From Phenylobacterium sp. J426 (GTDB lineage Bacteria; Pseudomonadota; Alphaproteobacteria; Caulobacterales; Caulobacteraceae): a DNA stretch of 64,000 nucleotides. Below the pieces are notes generated by a model. That model was not told the DNA's origin. It saw only the letters and a list, made by a program, of their open reading frames with translations, and ran no database searches. The DNA lies in the NCBI RefSeq assembly GCF_024699945.1, contig NZ_JAJOMY010000001.1, positions 1,922,001 through 1,986,000 of the forward strand, written 5' to 3'. Position 1 is the first letter of the stretch, and each line of letters starts with the position of its first letter. The position numbers and the translations under genes were made by a program. Shown in pieces: positions 29,652 to 39,011 of this stretch.

Positions 29652-31140
29652 ATGAGGATGCCCGCGCCGGAGCCCGCGCTTCTCGCCCGCAAGGCCGAGA
29701 TCGTCCGCGCGTTGAAGCGCATCGTTCCGGGCGAGGGCGTGGTCGCCGAACCTGAGGCGCTGGTCCCGTTCGAGTCCGACGGCCTTTCCGCCTATCGCCA
29801 GACGCCGCTGGCCGTGGTGCTGCCGGAGACGACGACGCAGGTCGCCGAGATCCTCAAGTGGTGTCAGGCCGAGGGCGTGAAGGTGGTGCCGCGTGGCGCC
29901 GGCACGTCGCTGTCCGGCGGCGCCCCTGCCGCTGGCCGACGGCATCGTGGTGGGGCTTTCGAAGTTCAACCGCATCCTCGAGGTCGACTACGAGAACCGC
30001 TGCGCGGTCGTGCAGCCGGGCGTCACGAACCTGGCGGTCACCCAGGCGGTGGAGGCCGAGGGCTTCTACTATGCGCCCGATCCATCCAGCCAGATCGCCT
30101 GCACCATCGGCGGCAACGTGGCGGAGAATTCGGGCGGAGTGCACTGCCTGAAGTACGGCCTGACGACCAACAACCTGCTGGGCTGCGAACTCGTGCTGAT
30201 GAGCGGCGAGGTCGTGCGCCTGGGCGGCAAGGGCTTCGATGCGCCCGGCTACGACCTGCTGGGCGTGGTGACCGGGTCAGAGGGCCTGCTGGGCATCGTC
30301 ACCGAGGTGACGGTCCGCATCCTGCCGAAGCCTGAGGCGGCCGCCGCCCTGCTGCTGGGCTTCCCGTCGGTGGAGGCCGCCGCCGCGACGGTGGGCGACA
30401 TCATCGCCGCCGGCGTCATCCCGGCCGGGCTGGAGATGATGGACAATCCGGCGATCCGCGCCGCCGAAGCCTTCGTCCACGCAGGCTATCCTGTCGACGC
30501 CGCGGCCCTGCTGATCTGCGAACTGGACGGCCCCGAGGCCGAGTGCGCCGACCTCGCAGGTCACGTGCGGGCGCTGGCCGCCGCACGCGGCGCCGACTTC
30601 GTCCGCATCTCCCGGTCAGAACAGGAGCGGCTGGCCTTCTGGGCGGGGCGCAAGGCGGCGTTCCCGGCCGTGGGCCGCATCGCACCCGACTACTTCTGCA
30701 TGGACGGCACCATCCCGCGCCGCCAACTGCCGAAGGTGCTCTCCGCGATCCACCAGATGGCCCAGAGCTTCGGCCTGGGCGTCGCCAACGTCTTCCACGC
30801 CGGCGACGGCAACCTGCATCCCTTGATCCTCTACGACGCCGACCAGCCCGGGCAGCTGGAGAAGGCCGAGGCCTTCGGCGCCGAGATCCTGAAGCTGTGC
30901 GTGGCTGTCGGCGGCGTGCTGACCGGCGAGCACGGCGTGGGCGTCGAGAAGCGCGACCTGATGGGCGAGATGTTCGACCCCACCGACCTCGCCTGCCAGC
31001 AGCGGGTGAAGTGCGCCTTCGACCCGTCCTCGCTGCTCAACCCCGGCAAGGTCTTCCCGACCCTGCACCGCTGCGCCGAGCTCGGCCGCATGCACGTGCA
31101 CAAGGGGAAGGTCGCCTTCCCCGAGCTGCCGAGGTTCTGA
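29652..31140 (+). CDS. glcD: Glycolate oxidase FAD subunit GlcD, frameshifted
   Basis: FAD-linked oxidase of about 495 residues, the catalytic subunit of glycolate (or D-lactate) oxidase. It has the FAD-binding PRGAGTSLSGGA, CTIGGNVAENSGGVHCLKYGLT and GSEGLLGIVTEVTV in domain one, and a C-terminal FHAGDGNLHPLI and LTGEHGVGVEKRDLM. The frame shifts by +1 at 29923-29926 (GCCCCTG; GCCCTG restores SGGALPLADG). It overlaps glcE by one base (TGATG). With glcE and glcF the complex is complete. Lactate versus glycolate cannot be told from sequence alone. Confidence 0.9.
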
Positions 31141-32291
31141 TGCTGGCGGCCGCCATCCCCGCCCGCCTGCCGACGAGCGCCGAGGAGGTGCAGGCCCTGA
31201 TCGCCGAGACGTCGGCGCACGGTCGGCGGATCGAGGTGATCGGCGGCGGCACCAAGCGCTCGATCGCGCCCGTGACGGCCGACGTTACGCTGTCGCTCGC
31301 CGGCCTCGACAAGGTGATCGACTACGCCCCGGACGAGCTGGTGCTGACAGTCCAGGCGGGGGCCCGGCTGGCCGACCTCGAGAAGCTGGTGGCGAGCGAG
31401 GGGCAAATGCTGGCCTTCGAGCCGCCGCGTTGGACGAGCCTGCTGCGGAGCTCAGGCGCGCCGACGATCGGAGGGGCGCTGGCCGCCAACCTCTCCGGTC
31501 CGCGACGCATCCGCGCCGGGGCGGCGCGCGACCACTTCCTGGGCTTCTCGGCGGTGTCCGGCCGGGGCGAGGTGTTCAAGGCCGGCGGCAAGGTGGTGAA
31601 AAACGTCACCGGCTACGACCTGATGAAGCTGATGGCCGGCTCCTGGGGCACGCTGGCCGTCCTGACCGAGGTGACCATCAAGGTGCTGCCCGCGCCGCGC
31701 GAGGAGACGACGCTGCTGCTGTTCGGCCTCGCCGACGCCCGCGCGGTTCGGGCGATGACCCAGGCGCTGAACGGTCCGTTCGAGGTCTCGGCCGCCGCGC
31801 ACCTGCCGCCGTTCGCGGCCGGGGCCGAGCTGGCGGTGACGGCGCTGCGGCTGGAAGGCTTCGAGGCCTCGGTCGCCGCCCGAGCCGAGCGCTTGATCGG
31901 GAGCCTGCGGCCCTTCGGCCGCGTCGAGCGGCTGGACGCGGCCCACTCGCGCGAGTTCTGGCGCGACGTCCGCGAAGTCAAAGCCTTCGCGGGCGACCCA
32001 CGTCCGCTCTGGCGCGTGTCGGTCCCGCCAGCTCATGGATGGCGGATCGGCGCGGAGGTCGATGGTGACGTCCTGTATGACTGGGCGGGCGGCCTCGTCT
32101 GGCTCCTGACCGACGCCGACGCGCCGGCCGTGGACGTCGCAGCCGACGTCGCCGGCGGCCACGCCTACCGCCTACGTGGTTCCGGGCCCGTGGTCATGCC
32201 GTCGGCCGCACCCCTGGACGCATTGAACGCGCGGGTGAAAGCGGCCTTCGATCCATTGGAGGTGCTCAATCCCGGACGGAGCGTCCCATGA
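31140..32291 (+). CDS. glcE: Glycolate oxidase FAD-binding subunit GlcE
   Basis: A 383-residue FAD-binding subunit of the glycolate oxidase complex. It has GGGTKRSIAPVTADVTLSL, an FAD-type VQAGARLADLEKLVASEGQ near residue 75, GGALAANLSGPRR, VKNVTGYDLMKLMAGSWGTL and a C-terminal FDPLEVLNPGR. It is shorter than GlcD, as is normal. It shares one base with the glcD stop and four with glcF (ATGA), so the three genes form one translationally coupled operon. Confidence 0.9.
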   Translation: MLAAAIPARLPTSAEEVQALIAETSAHGRRIEVIGGGTKRSIAPVTADVTLSLAGLDKVIDYAPDELVLTVQAGARLADLEKLVASEGQMLAFEPPRWTSLLRSSGAPTIGGALAANLSGPRRIRAGAARDHFLGFSAVSGRGEVFKAGGKVVKNVTGYDLMKLMAGSWGTLAVLTEVTIKVLPAPREETTLLLFGLADARAVRAMTQALNGPFEVSAAAHLPPFAAGAELAVTALRLEGFEASVAARAERLIGSLRPFGRVERLDAAHSREFWRDVREVKAFAGDPRPLWRVSVPPAHGWRIGAEVDGDVLYDWAGGLVWLLTDADAPAVDVAADVAGGHAYRLRGSGPVVMPSAAPLDALNARVKAAFDPLEVLNPGRSVP

Positions 32292-33582
32292 ACGCAGTCC
32301 TGCCCGACGGCGACAGGGATCAAGCTCGCGCCGAGATCCGCCGATGCGTGCACTGCGGCTTCTGCACGGCGACCTGCCCGACCTACGTCCTGCTGGGGGG
32401 ACGAGCGCGACAGCCCCCGCGGCCGCATCGAGCTGATGAAAGCCATGCTGGCCAGCGACCAGCCCCCCGACCAAGGCGGCCGTTACCCACATTGACCGAT
32501 GCCTTTCATGCCTGTCCTGCGTCTCGACGTGCCCCTCGGGCGTCGACTACGGCAAGCTGATCGACCATGCGCGCAGTCACATCGAGGCGACCTACCGGCG
32601 GCCCTGGCCGGAGCGGCTGCTGCGGGCGGCGATCCCAGCGGTGCTGACCCGGCCCCGGCGGCTATCGCTGGCGCTGTTCCTCGGACGGCTGGCCAAACCG
32701 ATCGAGCGCTTCCTGCCGGCGGAGCTCGCGGCGATGCGCCGGCTTGCGCCTGCCAAGGTGGGCCGTCGCGCCAAGCCGGGAGTCGTGATCCCGCAGGCTG
32801 GACGGCGCAGCCGCGTGGCCCTGCTGCAGGGGTGTGTCGAGCCCGCCATGACGCCGCAGGTCCGTGAGGCCGCCGTCCGTCTGCTCACCCGGGCCGGCTA
32901 CGAGGTGGTGTTCGCAGAAGGTGAGGGCTGCTGCGGCGCGCTCTCGCAGCACATGGGGCGCACCGATGAGGCGCGGACGCTGGCGCGCGCCAACGCCGCT
33001 GCCTGGACCAAGGTCGGGGGCGTCGACGCCATCATCACCACCGCCGCCGGTTGCGGCACGATGTTGAAGGGCTACGACGCGGTGCTGGGCGCGGACGGCG
33101 CACCGGTGGCCGCCAAGGCCCGCGACATCCTGGAGTTCATCGCCGAGGCAGGCCTGCCGCAGGTCGCGAAGGCGTCCGGGGCCGTCCAGGGGCTGAAGGT
33201 CGCCTACCACGCCGCCTGTTCGCTGCAGCACGGCCAGCAGATCAAGACCGCGCCGCCGGCCCTGCTTCTCGAGGCCGGTTTCGACGTGCGGCCGATCGCC
33301 GAGGGCCACCTCTGCTGCGGCTCGGCAGGGACCTACAACATCCTGCAGCCTGAACTGGCCGCCCGGCTGCGAGATCGGAAGGCCGCCAACATCGCCCGCA
33401 CCGGCGCCGAGGTGCTGGCCGCGGGCAACGTCGGCTGCATGGCTCAGCTGGCGCCCGCGCTCGACATGCCTGTTGTGCATCCAGTCGAGTTGCTGGACTG
33501 GGCGACGGGCGGACCGCGTCCCGCCGCGCTGACGCCGGATGCGCCGTTCCGGCCTCGCGCGGCGATGGTGCAGTCGGACTAG
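32288..33582 (+). CDS. glcF: Glycolate oxidase iron-sulfur subunit GlcF, two frameshifts
   Basis: Iron-sulfur subunit of glycolate oxidase, about 430 residues after correction. Two ferredoxin-type clusters lie in the N-terminus: CVHCGFCTATCP (intact) and, in a later frame, CLSCLSCVSTCPSG. Two CCG domains follow, EGCCGALSQH and HLCCGSAGTYN. The frame is broken twice by +1: at the six-G run 32395-32400 and the six-C run 32463-32468. Removing one base from each yields LLGDERDSPRG and QPPTKAAVTHIDRC. Both are typical homopolymer errors. It ends overlapping a small ORF on the other strand. Confidence 0.85.
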
Positions 33583-33713
33583 AGCTGTCCGTACAGGATC
33601 AGGCCGCTGAGGTCCGGCATCTGAGGCTCCCGAAGGAGGCGCTGGTCGAGGGGGCGGGCCTTCCGGCTGACCTTCCGGATGGGCCGCCGCATGGGTTTGC
33701 GGAAGCTTTGCAT
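33579..33713 (-). CDS. Possible small basic protein (44 residues)
   Basis: A 44-codon open frame, starting MQSFRKPMRRPIRKVSRKARP and ending LSGLILYGQL, here described by its parts because of its length. It is strongly basic at the N-terminus, with hydrophobic residues at the C-terminus. CGGAG lies about 7 bases before ATG 33713, and its stop overlaps the glcF stop. It could be a real small protein with no named family, or chance in a GC-rich sequence. The region upstream to 33846 holds no other gene. Confidence 0.35.
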   Translation of the reverse strand: MQSFRKPMRRPIRKVSRKARPLDQRLLREPQMPDLSGLILYGQL

Positions 33714-33846
33714 CTGTCGCTCCGAGTTTTGACGACGCCGCAAAATACCCAGGCTTGACCACAGGTTCCGGCGTCGCGGTCACGTTGATGCGAGCCGGGC
33801 CGACCCAACGTTTGAACAAGCTTCGCCGTCCGGCGTTCAGACCGCG

Positions 33847-34660
33847 ATGGCCGTCCGACTTGCGCACGAAGAGAGTTACGCCCGCGGTCTCGCGCGGGCC
33901 GCGGCGGGCGCGGTGATCTTCGGCCTTCCGCTAATGATGACCATGGAGATGTGGCAGTTCGGCTTCCACATGGACCGCGGCCGCCTGGCGCTTTTCCTGC
34001 TCGTGCTGGCCCTCACCGTCTATGGCGTCGCCCGCTTCGCCGGCTTCCGCGACGACACCGACGCCACGGATGACCTCCTGGACGCCCTGGCGGCGCTCGC
34101 GGTCGGGTTCATCGTCTCCGCAGCGATGCTGGCGCTGTTCGGTCTGCTGACGCCCGGCACAGGTATGCGGGGAGGCAGTCGGCCTGATCGCGGTTCAGGC
34201 GGCGCCTGCGAGCTTTGGCGCGGTGCTGGCCAACAAGCAGCTTCGCGGGCGCGACGAGGGCGAGCAGAAGGAGGATCGCGCGGGCTATCTCGGCCAGCTA
34301 TTCCTGATGGCCGCCGGGGCGCTGTTCTTCGCCTTCAACGTCGCGCCGACCGAGGAGATGATCCTGATCGGCTTCAAGATGACGCCCTGGCATGCGCTGG
34401 CGCTGATCGTCGTCACGCTCGTGATCCTGCACGCCCTGGTGTTCGCCGTGGGCTTCGCCGGGCAGGAGACGCATGAGCATCCCGTGCAGGCGTTATTCCA
34501 CTTCACCCTGGCGGGCTATGGCATAGCCCTGCTGGTCAGCCTCTACATCCTCTGGACGTTCGGGCGGCTGGATCCGCCGCTCAGCGACGCCGTCCGCTCG
34601 GTGGTGGTGCTGTCCTTCCCCGCCGCGCTGGGCGCTGGCGTCGCCAGGCTGGTCGTCTGA
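33847..34660 (+). CDS. TIGR02587 (DUF2391) family membrane protein, frameshifted
   Basis: Membrane protein of about 270 residues of the TIGR02587/DUF2391 family. It has about six hydrophobic segments (for example AVIFGLPLMMTMEMW, RLALFLLVLALTVYGV and ALGLIVVTLVILHALVF-like stretches). The frame changes by +1 at the GGGG at 34169-34172; with three Gs the sequence joins as GMREAVGLIAVQAAP. The stop overlaps the next ATG by one base, pairing it with a TIGR02588 protein, a conserved gene pair of unknown function. Confidence 0.8.
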
Positions 34661-35082
34661 TGGCTCCCCGCCAGCCAGCTCGAAGGCCGGCTCGAAGGCC
34701 GCTCGCGGAGCGTACGCCGATCGCCGAATGGACCGCGGCGAGCCTTGGCCTGATGCTGACGCTTGCGACGCTGGGGTACTCCGCTTGGGAGGCGTTCACC
34801 GGCGACCGAGGGCCGCCTGCGCTGCAGGTGAAGGCCGAGCCGCCGGAGCGCCTCGCGGACGGGCACGTCGTGCCGCTCGTCGTGCGCAACACCAGCGACG
34901 CCACGGCGGCCTCGGTCGAGGTGCGCGGCGTCCTCGAGCAGGCCGGCCAGGTCGTGGAGGAGCGCCGCGCGCGCTTCGCCTATGTGCCGGGCAAGGGCGA
35001 GGCGCGGGGCGGGCTGGTCTTCGAGCGCGACCCCGCGGCCTTCACCCTCCGCGTGGCCCCGGAGGGCTACGAGGAGCCCTGA
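34660..35082 (+). CDS. TIGR02588 family protein
   Basis: A 140-residue partner of the membrane gene above. It has a basic, proline/arginine-rich N-terminus (about residues 2-20), one membrane helix (ASLGLMLTLATLGYSAW near 30-45), then a beta-rich periplasmic domain with HVVPLVVRNTSDATAASVEV. The start shares one base with the previous stop, so the pair is co-translated. This pairing is characteristic; the function is not known. Confidence 0.8.
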   Translation: MAPRQPARRPARRPLAERTPIAEWTAASLGLMLTLATLGYSAWEAFTGDRGPPALQVKAEPPERLADGHVVPLVVRNTSDATAASVEVRGVLEQAGQVVEERRARFAYVPGKGEARGGLVFERDPAAFTLRVAPEGYEEP

Positions 35083-35091
35083 ACGTCCGGC

Positions 35092-36165
35092 CTAGGCGAC
35101 CATCCGGAACGTGTTGCGCAGGTACTCGACGAATGAGGGACTGACGCCTTCCTTGGCCAGGTATTCCGGGCTGACCGGAACCGGGACCTGGGCGAAGGCC
35201 GGGTCTCGGGCGAGTTCCGGGAAGTTGTGATGGAGGATGGCGGCGCGTCCGATCAGGACGTAGTCGGCGCCCTTGTCCAGCATCTCGCGGGCGATGGCGG
35301 CGGTGGTGATCTTGCCGGCCACGCCCAGCTTGACGTCGCCGCGATCCAGGTCGGTGAAGAACGACATCAAGGAGCGACCCTTGTGCTCTTCCTCGGCGGG
35401 CTCCTTGAAGACGTCCCACAGCGACATGTCGAGGTAGTCGATCTTGCCGTCGCGCAGGATCTGCTGAGCGACCTCGACGATCTCGGACAGCTTCAGGCCG
35501 AACCGCTCGGGCGAGAGGCGCAGGCCGAGCTGGAAGTTGGGGCCGGTGGCCTGGCGCACCCCATCGATCAGTTCGAAGAGGATGCGCGCGCGGTTCTCCA
35601 GGCTGCCGCCGTAGCGGTCGTCGCGCCGGTTGATCTCGGGCGAGAGGAACTGGGCCAGGATATAGCCGTGGGCGCCGTGCAGCTCGACGCCATCGAAGCC
35701 CGCCTTCTCGGCCCGGACGGCGGCGGCGATGAAGTCCTGCACGAGTTGCTCCACCTCGCCGGTGGTCAGGCCTCGGGCGCCGGTGTCGGGATCATCCGAA
35801 GCGCTGACCGGCTGGCCCACCAGGTCGGCGGGCGATCGGTTGCCGGCGTGGTGCAGCTGCACCGAGGATCGGCTGCCGGTGGCGTTGATGGCCGACGCCA
35901 GCCGCGTCAGGCCCTCCAGGTGCTGGTCGCCGAACACGCCCAGCTGGCCGGGAAAGCCCTGGCCCTGCGCCTGGACATGGGCGGCGCAGGTCATGGTCAG
36001 CCCGAAGCCGCCCTCGGCTCGAAGGGTGAGCCAGCGGAATTCGTCGTCCGACAGCGTACCGTCGGGGTGGCTCTGCTGGTTCGTCAGGGGCGCCAGCATG
36101 AAACGGTTCTTGAGCGGCTTGCCGTGCTTCAGCGGCAGCGGATCGAACAGGCTTTTCTCGGCCAA
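35092..36165 (-). CDS. NADH:flavin oxidoreductase, Old Yellow Enzyme family
   Basis: A 357-residue FMN oxidoreductase of the Old Yellow Enzyme family, which reduces activated alkenes. It has NRFMLAPLTNQQ at the start, VQLHHAGNRS, and the family signature GFDGVELHGAHGYILAQFLSP with RRDDRYGGSLENRARI; an FMN-binding segment is near the C-terminus. I place the start at TTG 36165, preceded by AAGGAG at nine bases; a longer open frame has no family match. Its gene stands alone between two unrelated operons. Confidence 0.85.
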   Translation of the reverse strand: MAEKSLFDPLPLKHGKPLKNRFMLAPLTNQQSHPDGTLSDDEFRWLTLRAEGGFGLTMTCAAHVQAQGQGFPGQLGVFGDQHLEGLTRLASAINATGSRSSVQLHHAGNRSPADLVGQPVSASDDPDTGARGLTTGEVEQLVQDFIAAAVRAEKAGFDGVELHGAHGYILAQFLSPEINRRDDRYGGSLENRARILFELIDGVRQATGPNFQLGLRLSPERFGLKLSEIVEVAQQILRDGKIDYLDMSLWDVFKEPAEEEHKGRSLMSFFTDLDRGDVKLGVAGKITTAAIAREMLDKGADYVLIGRAAILHHNFPELARDPAFAQVPVPVSPEYLAKEGVSPSFVEYLRNTFRMVA

Positions 36166-36298
36166 GGGATAGGTCTCCTTGAGGTTGCCCGCACCTAGCC
36201 TGCTGACGCGGCGTCCGCGCAAGCCAGGGTTTCTGGAGGGGCTTTCAGCGCGGCGGGGCGCGGCGTAGGGTGTGGGCTCCAGAACGGAGGTCCGTGCA

Positions 36299-36655
36299 AT
36301 GAAGGCCTTATCCCTCGCCGCCGTCCTGCTGGCCCTCGGGGCCGTATCTGCGCAGGCCCACCATGGATGGGCCGGCTATTCCGACCAGGAAGGCTCGGTC
36401 TCCGGCGCGGTCATCTCGGCCGATCTCGGCTCGCCGCACGGCGTGATCAAGGTGCGCACGGCGCAGGGCGTATGGGATGTGATGCTGGCGCCGCCCGCCG
36501 CCATCCAGCGGTCGGGCCTGACCCTTCAGGCGATACCGGCCGGAACCCAGGTGACGGCGCGCGGCCACAAGCGCATCGACGGCGGCTCCGAGATCAAGAC
36601 GGAGCGGCTGGTCGTCGGCGACCGGACCTACGACCTCTATCCGGCGCGCCAATAG
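36299..36655 (+). CDS. DUF6152 family exported protein
   Basis: A 118-residue protein with a clear signal peptide (MKALSLAAVLLALGAVSAQA) and a small mature domain beginning HHGWAGY, the mark of DUF6152. The mature part is a short beta barrel, with VKVRTAQGVWDVMLAP-type strands and TARGHKR. ATG 36299 is preceded by GGAGG. It stands three bases from a convergent diheme cytochrome gene. Function unknown. Confidence 0.75.
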   Translation: MKALSLAAVLLALGAVSAQAHHGWAGYSDQEGSVSGAVISADLGSPHGVIKVRTAQGVWDVMLAPPAAIQRSGLTLQAIPAGTQVTARGHKRIDGGSEIKTERLVVGDRTYDLYPARQ

Positions 36656-36657
36656 GC

Positions 36658-37704
36658 TCAGCGCATCTCGGCGATCCACTGCCGGACCAGAGCCAGGCCT
36701 TCCTCGTGGGTTACCGAACGCCCGAGCTCCGGCATCATCACGCCAGGCTCGTCCGAGGCCATGCGGTGGACGAGGATCGAGGCGTCCGGCTTGCCGGGCG
36801 CGATGGCCACTTCCAGCCCGCCTGAGCCGCGGCCCGCCGCCACCGGACGCTTGCCGAACCCGAGGGCCGGGCCTTCGGGCTGCTCCCACTGCAGGAAGAG
36901 GCCGCTGTTGGAGGCGATGGCGTTCGGGTGGTGGCAATGAGCGCAGTTGGCGTCGAGATAGGCCCGGGCGCGCGCCGCCACCGGCTCCGCCGGGTCGTCC
37001 CACCGCGCGATGCGGGGCGTCCGGGCCGGCGCAGGGGCTCCGCTGAGCAGGCCGGCCGTGGTCCAGTGCACGATCTGGTTCCGCCGGCCCGAGGCATAGG
37101 TGAAGTCGCCGTTCAGATTGCGCGCCTTGGGCCCGAGCGGGCTGATCGCCTTGTCGAGCTGGTGGCACTCCTTGCACTGGTTCTGGTTGGGGACGGCGTA
37201 GTCGATAGACCGCGTCCGGCCTTGGGGATCGATCACCTCGACGGGGATCCGTGCTCCGGCGCGCTTCAGCACAGCGTCGGTCTGTTCGGGATTCCAGACA
37301 TAGGCCTGGGCGACCCATCCGTCGGCCTTGCGGATCAGCAGGCGGGTCTCCAGCGAGCGGACCCTTTCGTCCGGCCGGCGCAGGTCCGCCGGATAGGCGA
37401 AGGTCTTCACCAGCACCGCGCCGACCGGGAAATCGAAGCTCCCCTCGGCGCGGTAGGTGGCCTTCGCCCCCGGCGGCAGCCCGACGAACCGGTACTTTTC
37501 AGCGTAGTCGCTGAACAGCGGCGTGTTCAGCGCATAGGGCGTCAGTCCGGGGCCTGCCGCGCGGCCGCCGTCCTTCAGCGGCAGGCGGTAGTCCGAGAGC
37601 TTCGGCGCAGGACTGTCGGCGACGAGCCGGGTGTAGTCGGGGCCGGGCACGGGCGCCGCCCCCAGGCAGAGGAGCGCGGCGAGACCCGCCGCCAGACGCC
37701 GCAT
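36658..37704 (-). CDS. Diheme c-type cytochrome-like protein, SO_2930/HNE_0200 family
   Basis: A 348-residue exported protein of the family typified by Shewanella SO_2930. A signal peptide (MRRLAAGLAALLCLGAAP) is followed by a beta-rich domain and two cytochrome c heme motifs, CKECH near residue 190 and CAHCH near 255. It starts four bases after the beta-helix gene on the same strand; that pairing (beta-helix plus this protein) recurs in many marine and freshwater proteobacteria. It probably acts in the periplasm or outer envelope in an oxidation step; the substrate is unknown. ATG 37704 is chosen because it gives a normal signal peptide. Confidence 0.8.
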   Translation of the reverse strand: MRRLAAGLAALLCLGAAPVPGPDYTRLVADSPAPKLSDYRLPLKDGGRAAGPGLTPYALNTPLFSDYAEKYRFVGLPPGAKATYRAEGSFDFPVGAVLVKTFAYPADLRRPDERVRSLETRLLIRKADGWVAQAYVWNPEQTDAVLKRAGARIPVEVIDPQGRTRSIDYAVPNQNQCKECHQLDKAISPLGPKARNLNGDFTYASGRRNQIVHWTTAGLLSGAPAPARTPRIARWDDPAEPVAARARAYLDANCAHCHHPNAIASNSGLFLQWEQPEGPALGFGKRPVAAGRGSGGLEVAIAPGKPDASILVHRMASDEPGVMMPELGRSVTHEEGLALVRQWIAEMR

Positions 37705-37708
37705 CGGC

Positions 37709-38929
37709 TCAGGCTCCGAGGTCTGCCTGGCGCTTGGGTAGGACCACGGCAGGCGGCTCGGGCGCTGCGGTGTCACCGACGGTCGGCAACACCTGCGGCC
37801 TGGCCTTGGCCAATTCGCCGGGTGACGGCAGGTTGAGGTTCATCACCGGCCCGTCGAGAAGCCGCACCTTTGCCGTCTCGCCGCCGTTCCAGGTCACCAC
37901 TCCGTCCCACAACACGGGCGGGATCGAGCCGCCGCCCACCAGCGCCAGCAGCTTGCCGCCGTCGAACTGCGGGTCCCAGCCGTTCCGGCCGAGCTTGTTG
38001 TCGCGGACCACCACGTCGCGCGGCAGCGGGTTGTAGGTCTTGTCGTCGAATTTCTCGGTGTAGCTGACCAGCATCACCGCGGCCGATTGGTTGGCGTCCA
38101 GCTCGTTCTCGAAGACATGGACGTTGCGGTTGGCCATCACCATCACCCCGGTGCCGGTCGGCACGCTGGCGACGATGTTGCCCTTGGGCGCGAAGTTGGC
38201 GGTGTCGTTCTGGACCACCTTGTTGCGGAACACCCGGGTGGAGTGACCGCCCATCTGCGGCAGGTTCGGCAGGTCGAACACCAGAATTCCGCCGGCGTTC
38301 CGGGTCGCCACGTTGTCGAAGACGTCGGCGTTGTACGAGTTCTCGATCTCGATGCCAGCGACATTGAATTCGGCCCGGCTGCGCTTGACCACGATGTTCT
38401 TCGACTGGCCCACATAGATGCCGGCGTCCGAGGCGCCCTTCACCACCACGCGGTCGATCAGGACGTTCGTCGACGTCACCGGATAGACGCCGTAGGCGCC
38501 GTTCTTCTCGTTTGGCCCGCCGGTCCATTCCACGCGGACATTGACGAAGCTGATCTGGTCCGAGCCCTTGGCCTTGATGCCGTCGCCGCGGGTGTCCTCG
38601 ACGGCGAAGTCGCGGACGGTGACCTTGTCGGAGGTGATCAGCAGGCCCTCGCCGGCGCCCTTTTGCCCCCTGAACGACAGTACGGTGGCCTCGGGCCCCG
38701 CGCCCTTCACCGTCACGTCGTCCACGTCCAGCGACAGGCCGTCGGTCAGGTCGAAGCGGCCGGCGCCCAGCTGCACCACGTCGCCGGGCTTCGCGTCGAG
38801 GAGAGCGGTCTGCAGGCGTTCCTGGGCGTCCGGACCGGCGGCCACCGCAATCGTCTTGGCCTGAGCGGCCCCTGCACCCAACGCGAACGCCATCGCCATC
38901 GGCGCGCAGGCGGTCATCATCCGGATCAT
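37709..38929 (-). CDS. Exported parallel beta-helix protein, TIGR03805 type
   Basis: A 406-residue protein with a signal peptide (ending ALGAGAAQA) and a right-handed parallel beta-helix. Repeated short strands with Asn ladders are visible (for example VTSTNVLIDRVVVKGASDAGIYVG, IEIENSYNADVFDNVATRN). Members of this family are found next to the SO_2930-type diheme protein, as here (four-base gap). The role is probably carbohydrate- or lipid-related binding or cleavage, but no catalytic residues are identified. Confidence 0.8.
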   Translation of the reverse strand: MIRMMTACAPMAMAFALGAGAAQAKTIAVAAGPDAQERLQTALLDAKPGDVVQLGAGRFDLTDGLSLDVDDVTVKGAGPEATVLSFRGQKGAGEGLLITSDKVTVRDFAVEDTRGDGIKAKGSDQISFVNVRVEWTGGPNEKNGAYGVYPVTSTNVLIDRVVVKGASDAGIYVGQSKNIVVKRSRAEFNVAGIEIENSYNADVFDNVATRNAGGILVFDLPNLPQMGGHSTRVFRNKVVQNDTANFAPKGNIVASVPTGTGVMVMANRNVHVFENELDANQSAAVMLVSYTEKFDDKTYNPLPRDVVVRDNKLGRNGWDPQFDGGKLLALVGGGSIPPVLWDGVVTWNGGETAKVRLLDGPVMNLNLPSPGELAKARPQVLPTVGDTAAPEPPAVVLPKRQADLGA

Positions 38930-39011
38930 GTCAGCTCCCTCCGTCTCGCCGGCGTCGTGACGCGCCGTTCAACTTTGGAAGTGACGTCGTTCCGCAAGCC
39001 GATGCAAGCCC

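Noticed and set aside
33733..33776. CGACGCCG...CGGCGTCG inverted repeat before the TIGR02587 gene
   Set aside because: GC-only arms with a 28-base loop are expected by chance in 70 % GC DNA.
36231..36284. TTCTGGAG...CTCCAGAA inverted repeat before the DUF6152 gene
   Set aside because: The 38-base loop makes an 8-bp match likely by chance in this much intergenic sequence.
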